Origin: Conus ventricosus
Taxonomy: Eukaryota; Mollusca; Gastropoda; Neogastropoda; Conidae
Direction: 5' to 3'
Assembly (NCBI GenBank): GCA_018398815.1
Contig: CM031628.1
Coordinates: 11,293,171 to 11,310,670 of the forward strand
Length of the DNA: 17,500 bases
Shown: positions 16,421 through 17,500 of the stretch, one piece after another
How positions within the stretch are numbered: position 1 is the stretch's first letter
How the letters are laid out: each line of letters begins with the position of its first letter
Made by a program: the position numbers and the translations under genes
Notes under the pieces: generated by a model
What the model saw: the letters and a program-made list of their open reading frames with translations, nothing else
Databases searched by the model: none
Told to the model about the DNA's origin: nothing

Positions 16421-16556
16421 GAGATATAACAATTTATGTAATGTTCTCACTTAATTACTGTATTTATTCATTTATCTATACATCTCTTCCTTTCCACCCT
16501 TCTTCTGTCGGATGTACAGTGGATAAACACTTCTTACCCTGCTTCTAACCTCCTTC

Positions 16557-16558
<2 letters not shown>
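16421..16558. other. Short unassigned spacer
   Basis: About 140 bases of unremarkable sequence between two microsatellites, lying just beyond the 3' end of the RNase H LINE. Confidence 0.4.

Positions 16559-16619
<61 letters not shown>
16559..16619 (+). repeat. (TG)n microsatellite at a LINE 3' end
   Basis: A perfect run of about 30 TG units. On the minus strand it is (CA)n directly following CATTAAACCGACGACC, the end of the adjacent LINE 3' UTR, so it is probably the tail of that element or was seeded by it. Confidence 0.85.
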
Positions 16620-17500
16620 TCGTCGGTTTAATGTCCTTCCACTACAGTGATTCAGACAGTGTTATGTGTGGGTGAATGAAGTATGTAAGTGATTGAGTGT
16701 ATTAATACGTTAATGATAGAATATGACACCCCCCTCCCCCTCCCCTTTATCCCTCTTCCATTTAAATAAAACAAATGTAACTGAGTAGAGATAAGATCTA
16801 AAGATAAAGGCCAACTGATCTACTTAACAAACATTTGCAAATTGACTCAAGAACACAAGAACTGTTTAAAATACATGATAAAGGTAAGGAAGTCGATCCA
16901 TCAGTGTAACCATCAATACCCGAATTTGTAAAGAGTTCTTTTGCTCTTGGGCATTGGATTAGTAAATGACTGATACTTAAGGTTTACCCACACATACATT
17001 TAACGTTATGATAATATTTTGTTTTCAGTGCGTTCAAACGAAATCTATGGATTAAGCTTCCAATCTCCCTAGACGAGAAAGAGACTTGTTTGTACGTTTT
17101 CCCCCATGTACCCATCACTAAACTTTACACAGTTGTGATAATATTGGACGTCTGAGTTCATCAGTAATGTTTTAACTTTTTCTCTTGACGTTGAATTTAT
17201 AATCGAAAAACATTCTTTCAAATCTAATGGAATGTTAAGTGGTATTGCGTAATTGACATTTTGAGCTGCTTTTCTTGCTAGTTGATCTACGCGCTCGTTA
17301 GGTACAATACCACAATGAGAGGGGATCCAACAAAAAGTAACAGTAATGCCTTTCATAGATAAAAGATGAATGAAATGATGAATTTCCAATACTATATCAA
17401 GTCGCATTGAAGGACATGCAGACTTAATCGAGTGGATTGCTGCTTTAGAATCAATACCTATCACAATTTGTGAATTATTTATTGGAAAATTTAGGATGAA
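16561..17500 (-). mobile_element. 3' end of an RNase H-bearing LINE
   Basis: A non-LTR retrotransposon enters from beyond the right edge and reads leftwards. It holds an RNase H domain, a C-terminal Cys-His knuckle, a stop at 16800-16798 and about 240 bases of 3' UTR ending ATTAAACC..(CA)n. LINEs with a C-terminal RNase H belong to the I-group of clades (I, Nimb, Ingi and relatives); I cannot choose among them without the RT, which lies outside the window. The copy is younger-looking than the LINE at the left end, with long readable frames and only two obvious lesions. Confidence 0.82.
16798..17500 (-). pseudogene. LINE ORF2 C-terminus: RNase H plus Cys-His knuckle
   Basis: The frame is open from the right edge (SQIVIGIDSKAAIHSIKS) through ITVTFCWIPSHCGIVPNERV and DQLARKAAQN (about 17335-17250). 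These are the RNase H core strands: D in IDSKAA, the WIPSHCGI loop, and D in VDQLA. The usual form is GNE.AD, here PNERVD. The first catalytic Asp and Glu would lie beyond 17500. After YYHNCVKFSDGYMG a one-base shift in the GGGGGAAAA run (17107-17098) moves to another frame: TYKQVSFSSREIGSLIHRF, ALKTKYYHNVKCMCG, an in-frame TAA, then SHLLIQCPRAKELF. CMC...SH....C is the terminal zinc knuckle. The frame closes at TAG 16800-16798. RNase H helps remove template RNA after reverse transcription. Confidence 0.83.

Noticed and set aside
16074..16548. Frames of Cys-Val-Met and His-Thr-Tyr repeats
   Set aside because: They come from the (GT)n and (TATG)n block on both strands.
1..17500. CRISPR array, bacterial operon, tRNA or rRNA genes
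   Set aside because: No repeat-spacer periodicity, no ribosome-binding-site/gene packing and no tRNA-like cloverleaf or rRNA signature seen; the retroelements and microsatellites indicate an animal genome.

Overview
This window looks like an intergenic stretch of a repeat-rich animal genome, most likely a marine lophotrochozoan and possibly a mollusc. That placement is an inference. It rests on an L1/Tx1-like LINE, a GIY-YIG Penelope-like element (PLE), an RNase H-bearing LINE, an L2-type 3' tail of the form GCGCTATATAA...(ATT)n, and very abundant GT/GA/poly-G microsatellites. I see no intact host gene, no tRNA or rRNA, and nothing prokaryotic. Almost every protein-like signal is a decayed retroelement fragment broken by frameshifts.

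Layout from left to right. (1) 1-3545: a 5'-truncated L1/Tx1-like LINE on the minus strand. Its order can be followed through several frames: endonuclease C-terminal half, RSRARW linker, reverse transcriptase (RT), C-terminal WNGK/GGLNIPD domain, Cys-His knuckle, and 3' UTR ending in a (TTG)n tail. (2) 3627-8492: a roughly 4.87 kb inverted repeat centred at about 6077/6078. Its arms are two head-to-head copies of a PLE. Both copies begin at the RT RYIDD motif, run outwards through a GIY-YIG endonuclease and a long microsatellite-rich 3' UTR, and end at the same terminal sequence next to a hammerhead-ribozyme-like core. (3) 8493-10214: unassigned sequence, a TTTCGCCCT minisatellite that changes orientation, and a coiled-coil ORF1-like remnant starting at an AAGATGGCGG context beside a (GT)n(GA)n(G)n block. 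(4) 10676-11323: an L2-type 3' tail next to a retrotransposon Gag-like fragment on the minus strand, then a short inverted repeat. (5) 11324-16558: mostly unassigned sequence with two small tandem arrays (about 43 bp x3 and about 59 bp x3), long homopolymers, a tetranucleotide array and a large (GT)n/(TATG)n block. (6) 16561-17500: the 3' end of a second LINE on the minus strand, with an RNase H domain, a Cys-His knuckle and an (AC)n tail, running off the right edge.

The most interesting structure is the palindromic PLE. The two copies share the same 5' truncation point inside the RT catalytic motif, are separated by only about 4 bases, and end outwards at the same 3' terminus. This suggests one inverted (snap-back or template-switch) insertion event, or a unit that moves as a palindrome, rather than two independent insertions. 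The arms differ by many small indels and in microsatellite length, so neither encodes an intact protein. Some of the homopolymer and frameshift differences may be base-calling error.
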